Assembly (NCBI GenBank): GCA_030386295.1
Contig: JANQAO010000001.1
Location: forward strand, 385,546 to 449,545
Length of the DNA: 64,000 nucleotides
From: Candidatus Persebacteraceae bacterium Df01
Lineage (GTDB): Bacteria > Pseudomonadota > Gammaproteobacteria > Tethybacterales > Persebacteraceae
Direction of reading: 5' to 3'
A program made the position numbers and the translations under genes. This document shows, in pieces, positions 52,863 to 62,982 of this stretch. The notes beneath the pieces were generated by a model, which made no database searches, was not told the DNA's origin, and saw only the letters and a list, made by a program, of their open reading frames with translations. Positions within the stretch are counted from its first letter, which is position 1. Each line of letters opens with the position of its first letter.

Positions 52863-53423
52863 TTAAGAATTATCGGTTGTTAATGTTTCTATCAAAACAT
52901 GGTCATTGGTGTACACACACATGTTACCGGCGATAGCCATAGATTTTTTGACAATCTCAGTTGGCGGTAAGTCAGTATTGTCAGCGAGTGCTCGTGCTGA
53001 TGCTTCGGCAAAACCGGCACCGCTACCGATAGCAATAATTCCTGCTTCAGGAGAGAGCACATCGCCCAATCCCGATAATACCAACAAATCCTTGCGATCG
53101 GCAATCATCAGCATAGCTTCCAAACGGCGCAGCACGCGGTCGGTACGCCAGTCGCGCGCTAAGTCTTCTGCCGCTTTTGCGAGTCGCCCGTGATTAGATT
53201 CAAGTCGTTTTTCAAAACGTTCCAAAAGAGTAAAAGCGTCCGCTGTGGCGCCAGCAAAACCGGCGAGCACTGTATCATTGGCTAGCCGATGCACCTTTCT
53301 CGCTGATGATTTGATAATGGTGTCGCCTAGCGTGACCTGCCCATCACCGCCCATTGCCACGTTTCCGTCCCGATGGACGCAAAGAATGGTGGTGCCGTGC
53401 ATAGTGAGCGATGAATTGAACAT
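52863..53423 (-). CDS. hslV: ATP-dependent protease subunit HslV
   Basis: Proteasome-like peptidase, about 186 residues if begun at the ATG at 53423, or 179 from the ATG at 53402. The catalytic Thr is the first of [21 protein letters not shown], so a short N-terminal peptide must be removed; HGTT rather than MTT is common in betaproteobacterial HslV. I chose 53423 because an extended -10 (TGGTACAAT) ends 12 bases upstream, but 53402 is equally compatible with homology. Lys in KVHRL and [11 protein letters not shown] fits the family. Confidence 0.9.
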   Translation of the reverse strand: MFNSSLTMHGTTILCVHRDGNVAMGGDGQVTLGDTIIKSSARKVHRLANDTVLAGFAGATADAFTLLERFEKRLESNHGRLAKAAEDLARDWRTDRVLRRLEAMLMIADRKDLLVLSGLGDVLSPEAGIIAIGSGAGFAEASARALADNTDLPPTEIVKKSMAIAGNMCVYTNDHVLIETLTTDNS

Positions 53424-53435
53424 AATAAAATTAAT

Positions 53436-53441
53436 ATTGTA
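53436..53441 (-). promoter_or_regulatory. Extended -10 box of hslVU
   Basis: Minus-strand TGGTACAAT, an extended -10, 12 bases before the ATG at 53423. It lies in the 23-60 bases between priA and hslV and indicates that hslVU has its own promoter. Confidence 0.42.
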
Positions 53442-53485
53442 CCACCCATTTGCCGCTAACAACCGTCAGCGGTAATACGTTGTGT

Positions 53486-55636
53486 TCAAATAGCCGCAGG
53501 GTCTATATCTAAATGCCAGCGTACCGCACCGGCGGCAGGAAGGTTTTCTATCCACGCACTTAAAAATTGATGTAGTGCTGGGCGAGATACTGATTGTGTT
53601 GCCAATTGCCACCGCCAGCGTCCTGCTGCTTTTGCAACTGGTGCTGGCACCGGATCATATACGATTACCGGCGACGAGGTAATCGCGCGCGCCGCTATAA
53701 CTGCGTTGTCTAAAAAGTTACACACGTGTTTTTCGGTGGTTGCGGAGGCACGTAGCACAGCAATATGTGCATAGGGAGGTAATTGTGCTCGTTTTCGTTC
53801 TGTTAGTAGTCGTTTCCAGCAGGATTCTAAATTGTCGGCAAGCAAGTCTTTATAAAACGGATGTTCGGTCTGGCAAGTTTGAATTAACACTCGGCAGCCC
53901 GCGGGGTTGCGCGTGCCACGACCAATAACTTGGCGCAATAGCATCAATAACCGTTCTTCGGCGCGAAAATCTGCCGATGATAAGCCGCTGTCTGCATTTA
54001 AAATTCCGATAAATGACAAATGTGGGAAATTGTGTCCTTTGGCGACGATTTGGGTGCCGACCAACAACGGTGCTTTTCCTTTGGCGATAGCTTCACGTTG
54101 CTGTGCAAAGCTGTCGCGGCGGCTGAGTGAATCACTGTCTAGCCGTAGCACTGGTAGCGCGAAACGGCGTGTCAACGCTTCTTCTATGCGCTGGGTACCG
54201 GAACCCGCCGCTGTCAACCTGTTACCGCAACCTTCACAGCGTAGTGGCATCTGCCGCGCCGCGCCGCAGCGGTGGCATAGTAGGCGTCCTTCGCGCCGGT
54301 GCAAGGTCATATTAGTTTCACAACTCTCGCAAAAGGCTGTCCAGCGGCATTGTCCGCACACTAGCGTTGGAGCATAACCGCGGCGATTAATAAATATTAG
54401 TGCTTGCCCGCCGGTGTTTAGCGCTTCCCCCAACGCGACTAAAAAAGGCTGGGACATGCCGTGAAATAAAGTTCCTTCCTCTGGCGTGAGCGCGACATGA
54501 ATGTCTGCTTTGTGTACTCGGGCATCTAAGCGTAACAATTGGTAGCGTCCGCTACGGGTATTTTCGTAACTTTCCAAAGACGGCGTTGCTGAACCGCAAA
54601 CGAGTGCTGCTTTTTCATGTTTAGCGCGCCACACCGCCAAATCACGTGCGGAAAAGGGTAGCCCCTCATCCTGTTTGTAAGATTCATCATGCTCTTCATC
54701 CACCACTATTAACTTAAGTCTAGGTAGCGGAGTGAAAACGGCTAATCGTGTGCCAAGAACAATATCAGCTTGTCCCGACAATGCCATTAGCCAACGATGC
54801 GCCCGTTCTCCATCAGCCAGTCCGCTATGTAGAATACATAAGCGACACGTGGGAAAACGGCTGCGAAAGTTCTCCTCCATTTGCGGTGTAAGATGAATTT
54901 CGGGAGCAAGAATTAAAATTTGACCACCTGCGTCTAGTGCTTTGGCGGCGAGTTGCATATACACTTCGGTCTTGCCCGAGCCGGTGTCACCAAACAGCAA
55001 CTGCGGGGTGTTCCACCCGTTAACTTGTGCCGCCGCCAGTACTCGCGCTTGTGCCGAAGTTAATGTAGGCGGCGTGTCGGCGGTGCCGAGGGGGGGTAAC
55101 GGCCAATGTATACCGCGTTCTAGGAAACCTTCCTTAACTAATCGCGACAATAATGATGTTCCAGCGTCTGTTGCGGCTCCAATCGCTGCCGCTGTTTGAC
55201 AGCCATTGTCTTGTAACCATTCGCATACGTGGAGCGCTTTTTTGCGATGTGGCGGCAGTGCTATGATTTTTTCCGTTAATCGATAACCCATCGGTAGCCG
55301 ACAAACACTAGGGCGACGAAAAAAGGTTGGCACGGCAGCAGCAGCGGCAATGCCAACGGGGCAGTGATAGTACTCGGCACAGAAACGAATTAAATTAAGC
55401 GTTGCTGTCGGCAGCGGTGGCATATCATCATACGTTTCCAATATTTTTTTGAGCTTTGTGATTGGCACGGCAGAATATTTTTTACATTCCATAACAATGC
55501 CGACGGTTTGGCGAGTCCCAAGCGGGACCCGCACTCGTCGCCCGATTAGTGAGACGGCAGTGTCAATTTCACTAGGAACGATATAGTCAAACAGCGCATA
55601 CACGCGCACATTAACAGCTACGCAAACGATTGTCAT
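53486..55636 (-). CDS. priA: Primosomal replication restart helicase PriA
   Basis: 716 residues, 3'-5' helicase that reloads the replisome at stalled forks. It has an N-terminal DNA-binding domain, Walker A LLFGDTGSGKTE, the DEEH box in LIVVDEEHDESYKQ, GSATPSLES, and the zinc-binding cysteine cluster CGQC...CESC...CHRC...CEGC, followed by helicase motifs V-VI (VGTQIVAKGHNFP and QVIGRGTR). The ATG is preceded by a GATAAT box at 9 bases and no ribosome-binding site. Confidence 0.96.
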   Translation of the reverse strand: MTIVCVAVNVRVYALFDYIVPSEIDTAVSLIGRRVRVPLGTRQTVGIVMECKKYSAVPITKLKKILETYDDMPPLPTATLNLIRFCAEYYHCPVGIAAAAAVPTFFRRPSVCRLPMGYRLTEKIIALPPHRKKALHVCEWLQDNGCQTAAAIGAATDAGTSLLSRLVKEGFLERGIHWPLPPLGTADTPPTLTSAQARVLAAAQVNGWNTPQLLFGDTGSGKTEVYMQLAAKALDAGGQILILAPEIHLTPQMEENFRSRFPTCRLCILHSGLADGERAHRWLMALSGQADIVLGTRLAVFTPLPRLKLIVVDEEHDESYKQDEGLPFSARDLAVWRAKHEKAALVCGSATPSLESYENTRSGRYQLLRLDARVHKADIHVALTPEEGTLFHGMSQPFLVALGEALNTGGQALIFINRRGYAPTLVCGQCRWTAFCESCETNMTLHRREGRLLCHRCGAARQMPLRCEGCGNRLTAAGSGTQRIEEALTRRFALPVLRLDSDSLSRRDSFAQQREAIAKGKAPLLVGTQIVAKGHNFPHLSFIGILNADSGLSSADFRAEERLLMLLRQVIGRGTRNPAGCRVLIQTCQTEHPFYKDLLADNLESCWKRLLTERKRAQLPPYAHIAVLRASATTEKHVCNFLDNAVIAARAITSSPVIVYDPVPAPVAKAAGRWRWQLATQSVSRPALHQFLSAWIENLPAAGAVRWHLDIDPAAI

Positions 55637-55854
55637 TTATAATAAATTATCCTTAATGACTCAAATGCTTTTATGCAAGAGTTAATTAATTTTGCGCAAA
55701 ATTAGCACAGTAGACTATTTTTTGAAATTTGAAAAACAGTGGCGCAATGAATGCTATAAGAGTGACCTAGCGAATTTTGCATAAGGTCATAAGTTAATAC
55801 GGCTGTTTAAATAGTAGTAATCACACACCTAGACGGCGCTTTTGCGAACTAAGG

Positions 55855-56982
55855 TTAAACATTTAATAACATACGAGCCGGGTTTTCTAGGGCCTCTTTG
55901 ACGGCAACCAAAAATAATACCGCCTCCCGACCGTCTATTACGCGGTGATCATATGACAAAGCAAGATAGTTCATCGGGCGAATCACTACTTCACCGTTTT
56001 CTGCGATTGGTCGCGGTTTAGTAGCGTGAATGCCCAAAATTGCGCTTTGTGGTGGGTTGATAATCGGTGTGGATAGCAGAGAACCAAATACGCCGCCGTT
56101 AGTGATAGAAAAAGTGCCGCCTGTAATTTCTTCCATCGTTAGCGCGCCTGTTTGCGCTCGAGCGCCGAAGTCGGAAATATTTTTTTCGACGTCTGCCATA
56201 GATAGATGCTCGGCATTTTTGAGTATAGGCACGACTAATCCGCGTGGGGTGCCGACTGCGACACCAATGTCGTAGTATTCGTGATAAACAATGTCATTGC
56301 CGTCAACCGAGGCATTAATGACTGGATACTGTTGTAGTGCCTGCACCACTGCTTTGACAAAAAATGACATAAAGCCCAGTTTGACGCCGTGCTTTTTCTC
56401 AAAAGTGTCACGATAGGCGGTGCGCAAATCAATTACTGTCTGCATGTTTACTTCGTTAAATGTCGTTAGCGATGCAGTGTCATTTTGTGATTGCATTAGG
56501 CGTTCAGCAATTCGAGTGCGTAGTTTGGTCATTGGTACTCGTTGTTCATTACGAGCGCCGCCACCGCTGGTCGCAATGAGCACATCACCTTTGGTAATGC
56601 GACCTCCCTTGCCGCTTCCTTCAACTTGTCGCAGGTCCACACCTTGTTCGGCAGCAATTTTTTTTGCGGAAGGCATAGCGGGGGTAGCTTGTTTTGCTGG
56701 TTTTGTAACTATTGATGTAGTTGTGGTCGGTTCGGCGGTGGGTTTGGCAGAGTTGTCAATGCTTGCTAGTAATTCGCCGCTGACAACGGAATCTCCTGCC
56801 GTTTTGTGTGTATTACGTAACTCACCATCGCACGGGGCATAGACTTCCAGCACGATTTTGTCGGTTTCTACAGACACCAAAATATCGCCTTCGTGTACTG
56901 CGTCGCCGGGATTTTTTTGCCAATCCAAGAGGACGGCTTCGGAAACCGATTCGGATAATTCTGGAACTTTGATTTCAATCAT
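55855..56982 (-). CDS. sucB: Dihydrolipoyllysine succinyltransferase (E2o) SucB
   Basis: 375 residues. Lipoyl domain (1-80) with the lipoylated Lys in [10 protein letters not shown], a linker, an E3/E1-binding domain ([20 protein letters not shown]) and a catalytic domain with [12 protein letters not shown]. Core of the 2-oxoglutarate dehydrogenase complex of the TCA cycle. A GGAG site 8 bases before the ATG lies inside the overlapping upstream lipoyl-domain gene (8-base overlap). lpd (E3) does not follow; about 220 bases without a gene separate it from priA. Confidence 0.96.
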   Translation of the reverse strand: MIEIKVPELSESVSEAVLLDWQKNPGDAVHEGDILVSVETDKIVLEVYAPCDGELRNTHKTAGDSVVSGELLASIDNSAKPTAEPTTTTSIVTKPAKQATPAMPSAKKIAAEQGVDLRQVEGSGKGGRITKGDVLIATSGGGARNEQRVPMTKLRTRIAERLMQSQNDTASLTTFNEVNMQTVIDLRTAYRDTFEKKHGVKLGFMSFFVKAVVQALQQYPVINASVDGNDIVYHEYYDIGVAVGTPRGLVVPILKNAEHLSMADVEKNISDFGARAQTGALTMEEITGGTFSITNGGVFGSLLSTPIINPPQSAILGIHATKPRPIAENGEVVIRPMNYLALSYDHRVIDGREAVLFLVAVKEALENPARMLLNV

Positions 56983-57274
56983 GGAGGGAACTCCTTTTTT
57001 TAGTGGTTGTGGTGGATTTGATTGGCTCAGAGGTGGGTTTAGCAGAATCGTCGATGCTCGCTAGTAATTCGCTGCTGGTAACCGAATTTCCTACCGTTTT
57101 GTGTGTGTTACGTAACTCGTCGCACGGGGCATAGACTTCCAGCACGATTTTGTCGGTTTCTACAGACATCAAAACGTCGCCTTCGTGTACTGCATCGCCG
57201 GGATTTTTTTGCCAATCCAAAAGGACGGCTTCGGAAACCGATTCGGATAATTCTGGAACTTTGACTTCAATCAT
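56975..57274 (-). CDS. Free-standing lipoyl domain, duplicated from sucB
   Basis: 99 residues nearly identical to the first 99 of Suc[21 protein letters not shown] against [20 protein letters not shown], with the lipoylation site [10 protein letters not shown] kept. One Gly is missing (CDELRNTH against CDGELRNTH), a clean 3-base deletion. It ends in a Ser/Thr/Lys-rich linker ([12 protein letters not shown]) instead of the binding and catalytic domains. Located between sucA and sucB with an 8-base overlap onto sucB. It may be a lipoyl carrier or swing-arm supplement for the complex, or a recent duplication on the way to loss. Confidence 0.8.
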   Translation of the reverse strand: MIEVKVPELSESVSEAVLLDWQKNPGDAVHEGDVLMSVETDKIVLEVYAPCDELRNTHKTVGNSVTSSELLASIDDSAKPTSEPIKSTTTTKKRSSLHD

Positions 57275-57300
57275 GGACGTCTTTCTTTAACATTAATAAA

Positions 57301-60114
57301 CTAGCCTACGGTAGAGTTGATGTCAAGTGCAGCATCAATGACGTCCTGCTGTTGTTTTCGGTGCATGTCGCCATAGCCAGCGGCGGTGGATGCTGCTGAC
57401 GGGCGCAAAGCATAGGTCAGAGATTGTCCTTTGCGCAAATGTCGGCGTAGATAGTGCTGAATGCGGTGCCACGCACCTTGATTGCCGGGCTCTTCTTGGC
57501 ACCAGACTACATAGTCGGCGTTTTTGTATTGAGCAATTTCGAGTTCTACCTGTTCATGCGGAAATGGATATAGCTGCTCCAGTCGCATAATCGCGATGTT
57601 CTTAATTTTGCGTTCGCGGCGGGTGGCCAGTAATTCATAATAAATTTTCCCCGCGCATAGCACTACGCGTTTGACGGCGGTAGGTTTGATGGTCTTATCT
57701 GTTTCCGGTAGCACCGGCATAAAACGTCCGTTCGCTAAATCTTTGAGTGATGACACCGCTTCGGGATGGCGCAACAGACTTTTGGGTGTGATAACCACCA
57801 AAGGAAAGCGCAGTGGACGAAGCATTTGCCGTAACAACAAGTGATAAATTTGTGCCGGTGAGGAGGGTACGCACACTTGCATATTGTATTCAGCACACAG
57901 TTGTAGATAACGTTCTATGCGAGCCGATGAATGTTCAGGCCCCTGTCCTTCGTAACCGTGCGGCAGCAATAGTACTAAATTACAAAACCGTCCCCACTTA
58001 GCTTCGCCGGAAGAAATAAACTGGTCAATGACTACTTGTGCACCGTTAGCAAAATCGCCAAATTGTGCTTCCCAAACAACAAGACGATTGGGGTCGGTGG
58101 TGGAATAGCCATACTCAAAAGCAAGAACGGCCTCTTCGGAGAGAATGGAATCAATCACCAAGAAATCTGGCTGATCGGCAAACAAATTGCGTAGTGGCAC
58201 ATAAGCACCGCCATCGCGCTTTTCGCGTTGTTGATCATGCCAGACAGCGTGGCGATGGGCAAAAGTGCCGCGTCCACAGTCTTGTCCGGACAAACGCACG
58301 GCATAGCCGGCATCCAGCAGCATGGCATAAGCCATATTCTCAGCCATCCCCCAATCTAGTGGACGTTTGCCGGCAGCCATGTCGGCGCGTGTGGCGACAA
58401 GTTTTTTTAGTTGTAAGTGAGGGGAAAAATTGTCCGGCAAAGTGGAAAGTTTTTGCGCCATAGTGGAAATCTTTTTCATTGACACTGGTTTGGCAGGTGC
58501 CCAATCCCACTCTTGCTTGGGTTTTTGAAATGCGTGCCAGTCTACAAATTTATTCTCGGAAGAGGGTATGGCATTGGTACTAGCCGAATCATTGAGTTCC
58601 AATTGTTTTCTATAAGTTTTACTGATTTGTTCAATATCATCTTTGCTGACAACGCCTTCTTCTTGTAACTGGCGAGTATAAATTGCTGGTGAGCCTGGAT
58701 GCTTGGCAATTTTTTGGTACATAAACGGCTGAGTCATGAAGGGTTCGTCTTGTTCGTTATGACCGTGGCGACGAAAGCATACCAAGTCAACAACCACATC
58801 TTCACCAAATTTTTGGCGATAAGCCAGCGCTGTCTCAATCGCGTAGGCGGCACCTTCAATATCATCGCAATGCACGTGAAAAATTGGTGCTTCAATCATT
58901 TTGGCCACGTCGGAACAAAAGAATGTGGAGCGCGCATCATCGGGGGTGGAGGTAGTAAAGCCAATTTGATTGTTAATAATAATGTTAACAGTGCCACCGT
59001 TTTTGAAACCGCGAACTTGTGAAAAATTAAGTGTTTCCATGACTACGCCTTGACCAGCAAATGCCGCGTCGCCGTGGATAAGTACCGGCAATACGGTTTT
59101 GCGTCGAGCATCACCGCGCCGATCTTGGCGGGCGCGTACCGAACCTTCTACTGCTGGGTTGGCGATTTCAAGGTGCGAGGGATTAAATGCCAACGCCAAA
59201 TGCATTTCCTTGCCGCGTGCCCGATAAGCGCTGGAAAATCCCATGTGGTACTTCACATCGCCGGAGCCCGATACTGCTTTGTGCTTGCCCTCAAATTCCA
59301 TAAACAATTCTGAGGGATGTTTGCCGAGAATGTTAACCAATACATTTAACCGCCCACGATGTGCCATGCCAATGACGACTTCTTTCATGCCGCCGTCAAG
59401 TGATAGATTAAGCAACGTATCCAACATGGGAATTAATGTATCGCCGCCTTCCAGTGAAAAGCGCTTTTGCCCGACATAGCGGGTGTGTAGGTATTTTTCT
59501 AGTAATTCCGCAGCAAGGAGGCGTTCCAGTAGTCGCTTTTTGTTGTCAGATGAAAGCGTGGGACGAGGTGTTTCTATGCGTTCGCGCAACCAAACTCGGC
59601 GGTCTTGGCGGCTGATGTGAGTGAATTCCACCACCATAGAGCCGCAATAGGCTTTTTTGAGGATAGATAAAATATTGCGCAACGATGCTTGTCCGCCCAA
59701 TCCGCGAATATCAGTGGCAAAAATAGTATCCATGTCGGCACCGCCGAGACCGTGCGTTTCCGGTTGTAAATCAAGTAATTCAGGAGTGTCGTATTGCAAC
59801 GGATTGATGGTGGCAACGCGGGCTCCCAAAAAGCGGTAACGGCTTGTTAGTCGGTTAACAGCAGCCTGTTTGCCATTGTCTGTACTGTCAGCAACGGAGT
59901 TAACCAGCCGCTCTGTTGAGCGTGCGGCAATGTTTTTAGCAAGCGAATGATAGCTGGGAATGTTGCCGTCGGGGCGGACATTTTCAAAAAACCGCCGCCA
60001 AGAATCGTCCACACTGGCGGGGTCTTGCGCATAGCGCTCATAAATTTCTTCGACAAAAGGGGCATTGCCACCAAAAAAGGCACCGCTTTTTTTGAAGTTT
60101 TGGTAGTTGGACAT
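57301..60114 (-). CDS. sucA: 2-oxoglutarate dehydrogenase E1 component SucA
   Basis: 937 residues, thiamine-diphosphate-dependent decarboxylase of 2-oxoglutarate. N-terminal SFFGGNAPFVEEIYERY-like opening for E2 binding (here AFFGGNAPFVEEIYERY), active-site HRGRLNVLVNILGK, ThDP region HGDAAFAGQGVVMETLN and INNQIGFTTSTP, then HEQ-like C-terminal domain. Length fits. First gene of sucA-lipoyl-sucB; the ATG is at 60114 and the cold-shock gene lies upstream on the same strand. Confidence 0.96.
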   Translation of the reverse strand: MSNYQNFKKSGAFFGGNAPFVEEIYERYAQDPASVDDSWRRFFENVRPDGNIPSYHSLAKNIAARSTERLVNSVADSTDNGKQAAVNRLTSRYRFLGARVATINPLQYDTPELLDLQPETHGLGGADMDTIFATDIRGLGGQASLRNILSILKKAYCGSMVVEFTHISRQDRRVWLRERIETPRPTLSSDNKKRLLERLLAAELLEKYLHTRYVGQKRFSLEGGDTLIPMLDTLLNLSLDGGMKEVVIGMAHRGRLNVLVNILGKHPSELFMEFEGKHKAVSGSGDVKYHMGFSSAYRARGKEMHLALAFNPSHLEIANPAVEGSVRARQDRRGDARRKTVLPVLIHGDAAFAGQGVVMETLNFSQVRGFKNGGTVNIIINNQIGFTTSTPDDARSTFFCSDVAKMIEAPIFHVHCDDIEGAAYAIETALAYRQKFGEDVVVDLVCFRRHGHNEQDEPFMTQPFMYQKIAKHPGSPAIYTRQLQEEGVVSKDDIEQISKTYRKQLELNDSASTNAIPSSENKFVDWHAFQKPKQEWDWAPAKPVSMKKISTMAQKLSTLPDNFSPHLQLKKLVATRADMAAGKRPLDWGMAENMAYAMLLDAGYAVRLSGQDCGRGTFAHRHAVWHDQQREKRDGGAYVPLRNLFADQPDFLVIDSILSEEAVLAFEYGYSTTDPNRLVVWEAQFGDFANGAQVVIDQFISSGEAKWGRFCNLVLLLPHGYEGQGPEHSSARIERYLQLCAEYNMQVCVPSSPAQIYHLLLRQMLRPLRFPLVVITPKSLLRHPEAVSSLKDLANGRFMPVLPETDKTIKPTAVKRVVLCAGKIYYELLATRRERKIKNIAIMRLEQLYPFPHEQVELEIAQYKNADYVVWCQEEPGNQGAWHRIQHYLRRHLRKGQSLTYALRPSAASTAAGYGDMHRKQQQDVIDAALDINSTVG

Positions 60115-60230
60115 AAATAGCAGACTCCGTTGGCAATAGAATACTACCGAATACGATTATGTAATGCAAACAGGTGCGCAGATGAATGGTGTCGCAAGTA
60201 TTACGCGCTGCAACTCCGCAGGACGATAAC

Positions 60231-60449
60231 TTACAGGGGCGTTACGTTTTCAGCAAGTAACCCTTTAGGACCTTCGTTGATATCCATAGTAACTTTTTGT
60301 CCTTCGCGCAATGTTTTGCGACCGGATGAATTGCTGGCGATAGCTCTGAAATGAACAAATACGTCCTTCCCCCCATTATCTGGCGCTATAAAGCCAAATC
60401 CTTTGGAGTCATCGAACCATTTGACGGTTCCGGAGATTGATTCTGACAT
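60231..60449 (-). CDS. Cold-shock protein (CspA family)
   Basis: 72 residues, a single OB-fold nucleic-acid-binding domain. RNP1 KGFGFIAPD and RNP2 VFVHFRAI are intact. Acts as an RNA chaperone; which Csp paralogue it is cannot be assigned. AAAGGAAAT precedes the ATG at 60449. A TACAAT-type box about 75 bases upstream suggests a long leader, as is common for csp genes. It lies about 115 bases upstream of sucA on the same strand. Confidence 0.93.
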   Translation of the reverse strand: MSESISGTVKWFDDSKGFGFIAPDNGGKDVFVHFRAIASNSSGRKTLREGQKVTMDINEGPKGLLAENVTPL

Positions 60450-60891
60450 TTTTATTTCCTTTGTTATTTAAAAAGTCTGCTGCAAAAAATGCAACAAAAG
60501 TAATTGTTGACTGCTAATTGTACAGTGCTTTGCCTTGAAAATGACATTTGGCACGAATTATTGCCATTGATTCGGAAAATTTTCTCCATAATTTGAACGG
60601 GTATGAAAGTAAGAATGAGTGTCCGTCATATTATTATTCAGACGTGTAGGTTGATGTTCTTATTCAATAATTGTCGGTCTTATCTTTTCTATCATCGGCG
60701 ATTGACCGGCGAGAATGTAGATGTGTCCTAATTTATAACTGTTGCAAAAACGAATTGTTGCTGTGGCGCCTTTTTTGAGGCATAACTGATTTGCGATTAC
60801 TGAAGAAGGATTTTGTTGTCTAAGCTTGGGCTTCTAGCGTATAATTACTTGTCAATCGGTAAGCCTCTAACATCTTTTAATATCTTATCTA
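60450..60891. other. Intergenic region between csp and rplS, no gene seen
   Basis: 442 bases between two divergent genes. It holds the csp leader and promoter side (60450-60560) and the rplS promoter (60816-60845). The middle (about 60560-60810) is AT-rich with scattered stops in all frames and no recognisable RNA motif. rpsP, rimM and trmD, which usually precede rplS, are not here. Confidence 0.7.
60816..60845 (+). promoter_or_regulatory. rplS promoter
   Basis: -35 TTGTCT at 60816-60821, 18-base spacer, -10 TATAAT at 60840-60845, giving a leader of about 40 bases before the rplS ATG at 60892. No strong ribosome-binding site is seen. Confidence 0.6.
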
Positions 60892-61272
60892 ATGAACAAT
60901 ATTATTGAACAACTCAATCAAGAAGAACTCACCCGCCTCAACAAGACAATTCCGTCTTTTTTCTCCGGTGATGTCGTTTCCGTGCGAACCCATGTGGTTG
61001 ACGGTAGCACTCGCCGAATTCAGGCTTTTGAAGGCATGGTAATTGCTCGTCGTAACCGTGGTATCAACGAATCTTTCATTGTTCGCCGCACTTCTTCCGG
61101 CGAAGCAATGGAGCGTACTTTTCAGACTTATTCGCCGTTAATTGAAAGTATCCAAATAGTGCGTCATGGCGATGTGCGGCGCTCAAAATTGTATTATCTG
61201 CGTGAACGTAGCGGCAAGTCTGCACGTATTCGTGAGAAACTTGGTGCCAAAAAAGCGCAAAAGCCGCGCTAA
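60892..61272 (+). CDS. rplS: 50S ribosomal protein L19
   Basis: 126 residues, slightly longer than the usual 115 because of a basic tail ([14 protein letters not shown]). Core segments are [29 protein letters not shown] (abridged), [13 protein letters not shown] and [33 protein letters not shown]. Located at the 30S-50S interface. It is normally last in rpsP-rimM-trmD-rplS, but here it has its own promoter and no such neighbours. Confidence 0.95.
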   Translation: MNNIIEQLNQEELTRLNKTIPSFFSGDVVSVRTHVVDGSTRRIQAFEGMVIARRNRGINESFIVRRTSSGEAMERTFQTYSPLIESIQIVRHGDVRRSKLYYLRERSGKSARIREKLGAKKAQKPR

Positions 61273-61358
61273 TGCGCGATTTTTCTGTGTGTGCTGGCTG
61301 TGCCTAGCTCCTTATAGCGTTCGGTGACTTTTAAACTTAGTTCAAAAAGGCTTATTTT

Positions 61359-62945
61359 ATGCTTTCCGAAAAAGAAAAACAGCTAAATATCCTCATAGAA
61401 GTCGCACACGAGTTATCTAGCGGTAAAAAATTCCCTGAACTATTTCAAAGTGTAATTAATATTGTCTGCGCGTCAAGCGGTGCCGATGGCGGGACACTCT
61501 ACATGCACGACAATAAATACAACACACTCAAGGCTGTGTTGCTGACTAACCAAGTGCTTGATATTCACAGTGTGGTAAGTGAATTTGACCCGTTGGCAGT
61601 GAGTGGTTTTATTGAAGTGCCGCTACAAGAAGGGGATAGTACCCAGTCGGCTAAAATTTCCGCCTCCGCATTTTTGCAAAGGCAAACAATTGCCGTGCCT
61701 GACATCAATGCCGAATCGCGGTTTGATTTTTCAGGAGTGAAAGCCTTTGACGAAAGTAACAATTATCAGACTAGAAGCCTCATCGCATTTCCACTTCATG
61801 CCACCTCGGATGACACTCCTATCGGTGTGCTGCAGGTTATTAACCCGGACCCGAAGTGCTTTGAAGATGATTATTTGAGATTTTTGAACACGCTTGCCGG
61901 TCACATTACCATTTCACTTAATAATGCTTTGCTGATTAAAGAAGGGCAAAATTTGCTCGGTGCTATCGTGCGCATGGTCGGTATGGCGATTGATGAAAAA
62001 TCACCGCATACTTCCGGTCACTGTTACCGTGTGACCGAGGTGACTATGATGCTGGCTGACGCCGTTGAGCAGGAGATGGTCGATTTTGAAATGTCAACAT
62101 CGGACCGAGAGGCGCTCAAAATGGCGGCCTTGTTGCACGATGTGGGAAAAATCATCACTCCTGATCATATTTTGGAAAAACCAACCAAATTATTCACACT
62201 CACCGATCGTATTGAGCATTTGATTGATCGGTTGCACATGTGGCGTATTTCTGAAGAACTGGACGCGCTCAAAAAGAATGTTATTGCTGCAGGACGCAAA
62301 GATTTGCTGCCTTCCTCCAAGGAGTCTGATGTGTCGCAACTCAATTCTGATATTGATTTGCTTAAGGAAGTTAACACCGGCAATTTGTTTATGGATGAAG
62401 AAGTTATGAACAAGCTAGAAAACATTTCTAGCCGTGTTATTGCCCATACACAGCCGCCCACCGAAAAAAATGATGAACAAGATGGACGAGAAAAAGTGGT
62501 AGCGAGAAAAGATTTGTCAGATTTACAAATTTTGCGTGGGACGCTCAATCCACGGGAACGCAAAATTATGGAAGAGCATGCGAGTATCACAATTCGCCTA
62601 CTGTCGTCCATTCCTTGGCCAAAAAAATATTCTCGGGTGGTTGAATATGCGGGTAACCATCACGAAAAAATGAACGGCGCCGGCTATCCTAACCGGTTGT
62701 CTGCCAGCGAATTGTCCATACCTTCTCGCATTCTTGGCATTGCTGACCGTTTTGAAGGGTTGAGCGCTCCGGACCGTCCCTATCGTAGTAGAAAAATGAC
62801 GCTATCCAGAGTGCTTGATATTATGCAAAGTATGAGCGATGAAGGAGAAATTGATGCCGATTTGTATCGAATTTTCCTTAAAAGCAAAATACATCTCAAA
62901 TACGGGCACCAGTTTTTGGATAATGCTTTGGTGGACTGCGCTTAG
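61359..62945 (+). CDS. GAF / HD-GYP domain protein, probable c-di-GMP phosphodiesterase
   Basis: 528 residues. N-terminal GAF domain (about 15-195; IVCASSGADGGTLYM, IGVLQVINP). The HD-GYP domain follows with HD at 260-261 (LLHDVGKIITPDHIL), then a long helical insert, RGTLNPRERKIMEEHA, HHEKMNGAGYP (434-444) and IADRFEGLSAPDRPYR. Metal ligands and the GYP motif are intact, so it is probably active on cyclic di-GMP and controlled by a ligand of the GAF domain. The insert is typical of one HD-GYP subgroup. AAAAGG precedes the ATG. It is 86 bases after rplS, perhaps cotranscribed. Confidence 0.88.
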   Translation: MLSEKEKQLNILIEVAHELSSGKKFPELFQSVINIVCASSGADGGTLYMHDNKYNTLKAVLLTNQVLDIHSVVSEFDPLAVSGFIEVPLQEGDSTQSAKISASAFLQRQTIAVPDINAESRFDFSGVKAFDESNNYQTRSLIAFPLHATSDDTPIGVLQVINPDPKCFEDDYLRFLNTLAGHITISLNNALLIKEGQNLLGAIVRMVGMAIDEKSPHTSGHCYRVTEVTMMLADAVEQEMVDFEMSTSDREALKMAALLHDVGKIITPDHILEKPTKLFTLTDRIEHLIDRLHMWRISEELDALKKNVIAAGRKDLLPSSKESDVSQLNSDIDLLKEVNTGNLFMDEEVMNKLENISSRVIAHTQPPTEKNDEQDGREKVVARKDLSDLQILRGTLNPRERKIMEEHASITIRLLSSIPWPKKYSRVVEYAGNHHEKMNGAGYPNRLSASELSIPSRILGIADRFEGLSAPDRPYRSRKMTLSRVLDIMQSMSDEGEIDADLYRIFLKSKIHLKYGHQFLDNALVDCA

Positions 62946-62982
62946 GTTGAACGTTTGCGCCATCGTATAGCTCGTATAGCGC

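Noticed and set aside
60660-60700. Repeated CGGCGATTGACCGGCG in the csp-rplS gap as a possible operator or RNA element
   Set aside because: It is a short direct repeat of CGGCG without a stem or further copies.
62150-62650. Apparent insertion of over 100 residues between the HD and HHE motifs of the HD-GYP protein
   Set aside because: A known HD-GYP subgroup has the same insert and the following RGTL...ERxKxxEH block, so it is not novel.
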